Below are positions 33,891-33,914 of a stretch of DNA of 33,914 nt, piece by piece. The notes below the pieces were generated by a model, which ran no database searches, had not been told where the DNA came from, and saw only the letters and a list, made by a program, of their open reading frames with translations. The translations under genes were made by a program, and so were the position numbers. How positions within the stretch are numbered: the stretch's first letter is position 1; every line of letters starts with the position of its first letter. Origin of the DNA: Pseudomonadota bacterium (GTDB lineage Bacteria > Pseudomonadota > Gammaproteobacteria > Burkholderiales > Gallionellaceae); contig JAJXTL010000015.1 in assembly GCA_021783855.1 (NCBI GenBank), positions 1-33,914 of the forward strand, read 5' to 3'.

Positions 33891-33914
33891 AAATAAAAAA
33901 GCCCAACACAAGGC

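Overview
The window looks like a betaproteobacterial chromosome. My best guess is the order Nitrosomonadales, near Gallionellaceae. That rests on overall gene content, an SAH riboswitch in front of ahcY, the metK-ahcY-metF order and a pilin of the Nitrosomonadales/Neisseria type. I could not test it by alignment. Most of the DNA is ordinary core genome at moderate-to-high GC, densely packed, with many 4-nt ATGA overlaps. No rRNA, CRISPR array, complete insertion sequence or prophage is visible.

Layout. 1-5.5 kb, minus strand: tRNA-Phe followed by prfC (RF3); groES-groEL behind a textbook sigma32 promoter; a nitronate monooxygenase-like flavoprotein. 5.7-8.6 kb, plus strand: bioA overlapping dacB. 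8.6-11.9 kb, minus strand: ubiD and two lipid A acyltransferase-family genes overlapping by one base. 11.9-17.8 kb, plus strand: the activated methyl cycle, with metK, an SAH riboswitch, ahcY, a small phage-holin-4 type membrane protein, metF and a U32 tRNA hydroxylase (trhP/yegQ). 17.8-20.4 kb: accessory stretch with a GIY-YIG nuclease between inverted dispersed repeats, an AT-rich membrane-anchored protein of unknown function, a YhcH/EbgC-type protein, ridA and a pair of small conserved hypotheticals. 20.5-25.3 kb, plus strand: recG, ubiC, ubiA, a SAM methyltransferase and a cyclic-nucleotide-binding protein. 25.3-26.2 kb: a small coiled-coil gene between 144-bp direct repeats. 26.2-28.4 kb, minus strand: sigma54-driven pilA followed by a GT-C-like multi-TM protein with TPRs, plausibly a pilin glycosyltransferase. 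28.6-29.2 kb: a RelB/DinJ-YafQ toxin-antitoxin pair. 29.2-29.5 kb: two MITE-like remnants. 29.6-33.6 kb, minus strand: an FAD-linked glycolate/lactate-type dehydrogenase behind a putative FNR-type promoter, then priA. The window ends in a structured intergenic region.

The genes cover translation termination, chaperones, biotin, ubiquinone (ubiD, ubiC, ubiA), lipid A and peptidoglycan, the SAM cycle, replication restart and recombination, and type IV pili.

The least expected signal is the traffic of small palindromic elements. They reach into coding sequences: the dacB N-terminus, the ubiC C-terminus, the GIY-YIG C-terminus and an internal loop of priA. They also include two MITE-like elements with YTAR-type flanks, and a hairpin family whose stems differ by compensatory changes. 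The clearest anomaly is behind metK: a second, synonymously diverged copy of the metK C-terminal codons plus stop, in which each of three hairpins is conserved with different bases.
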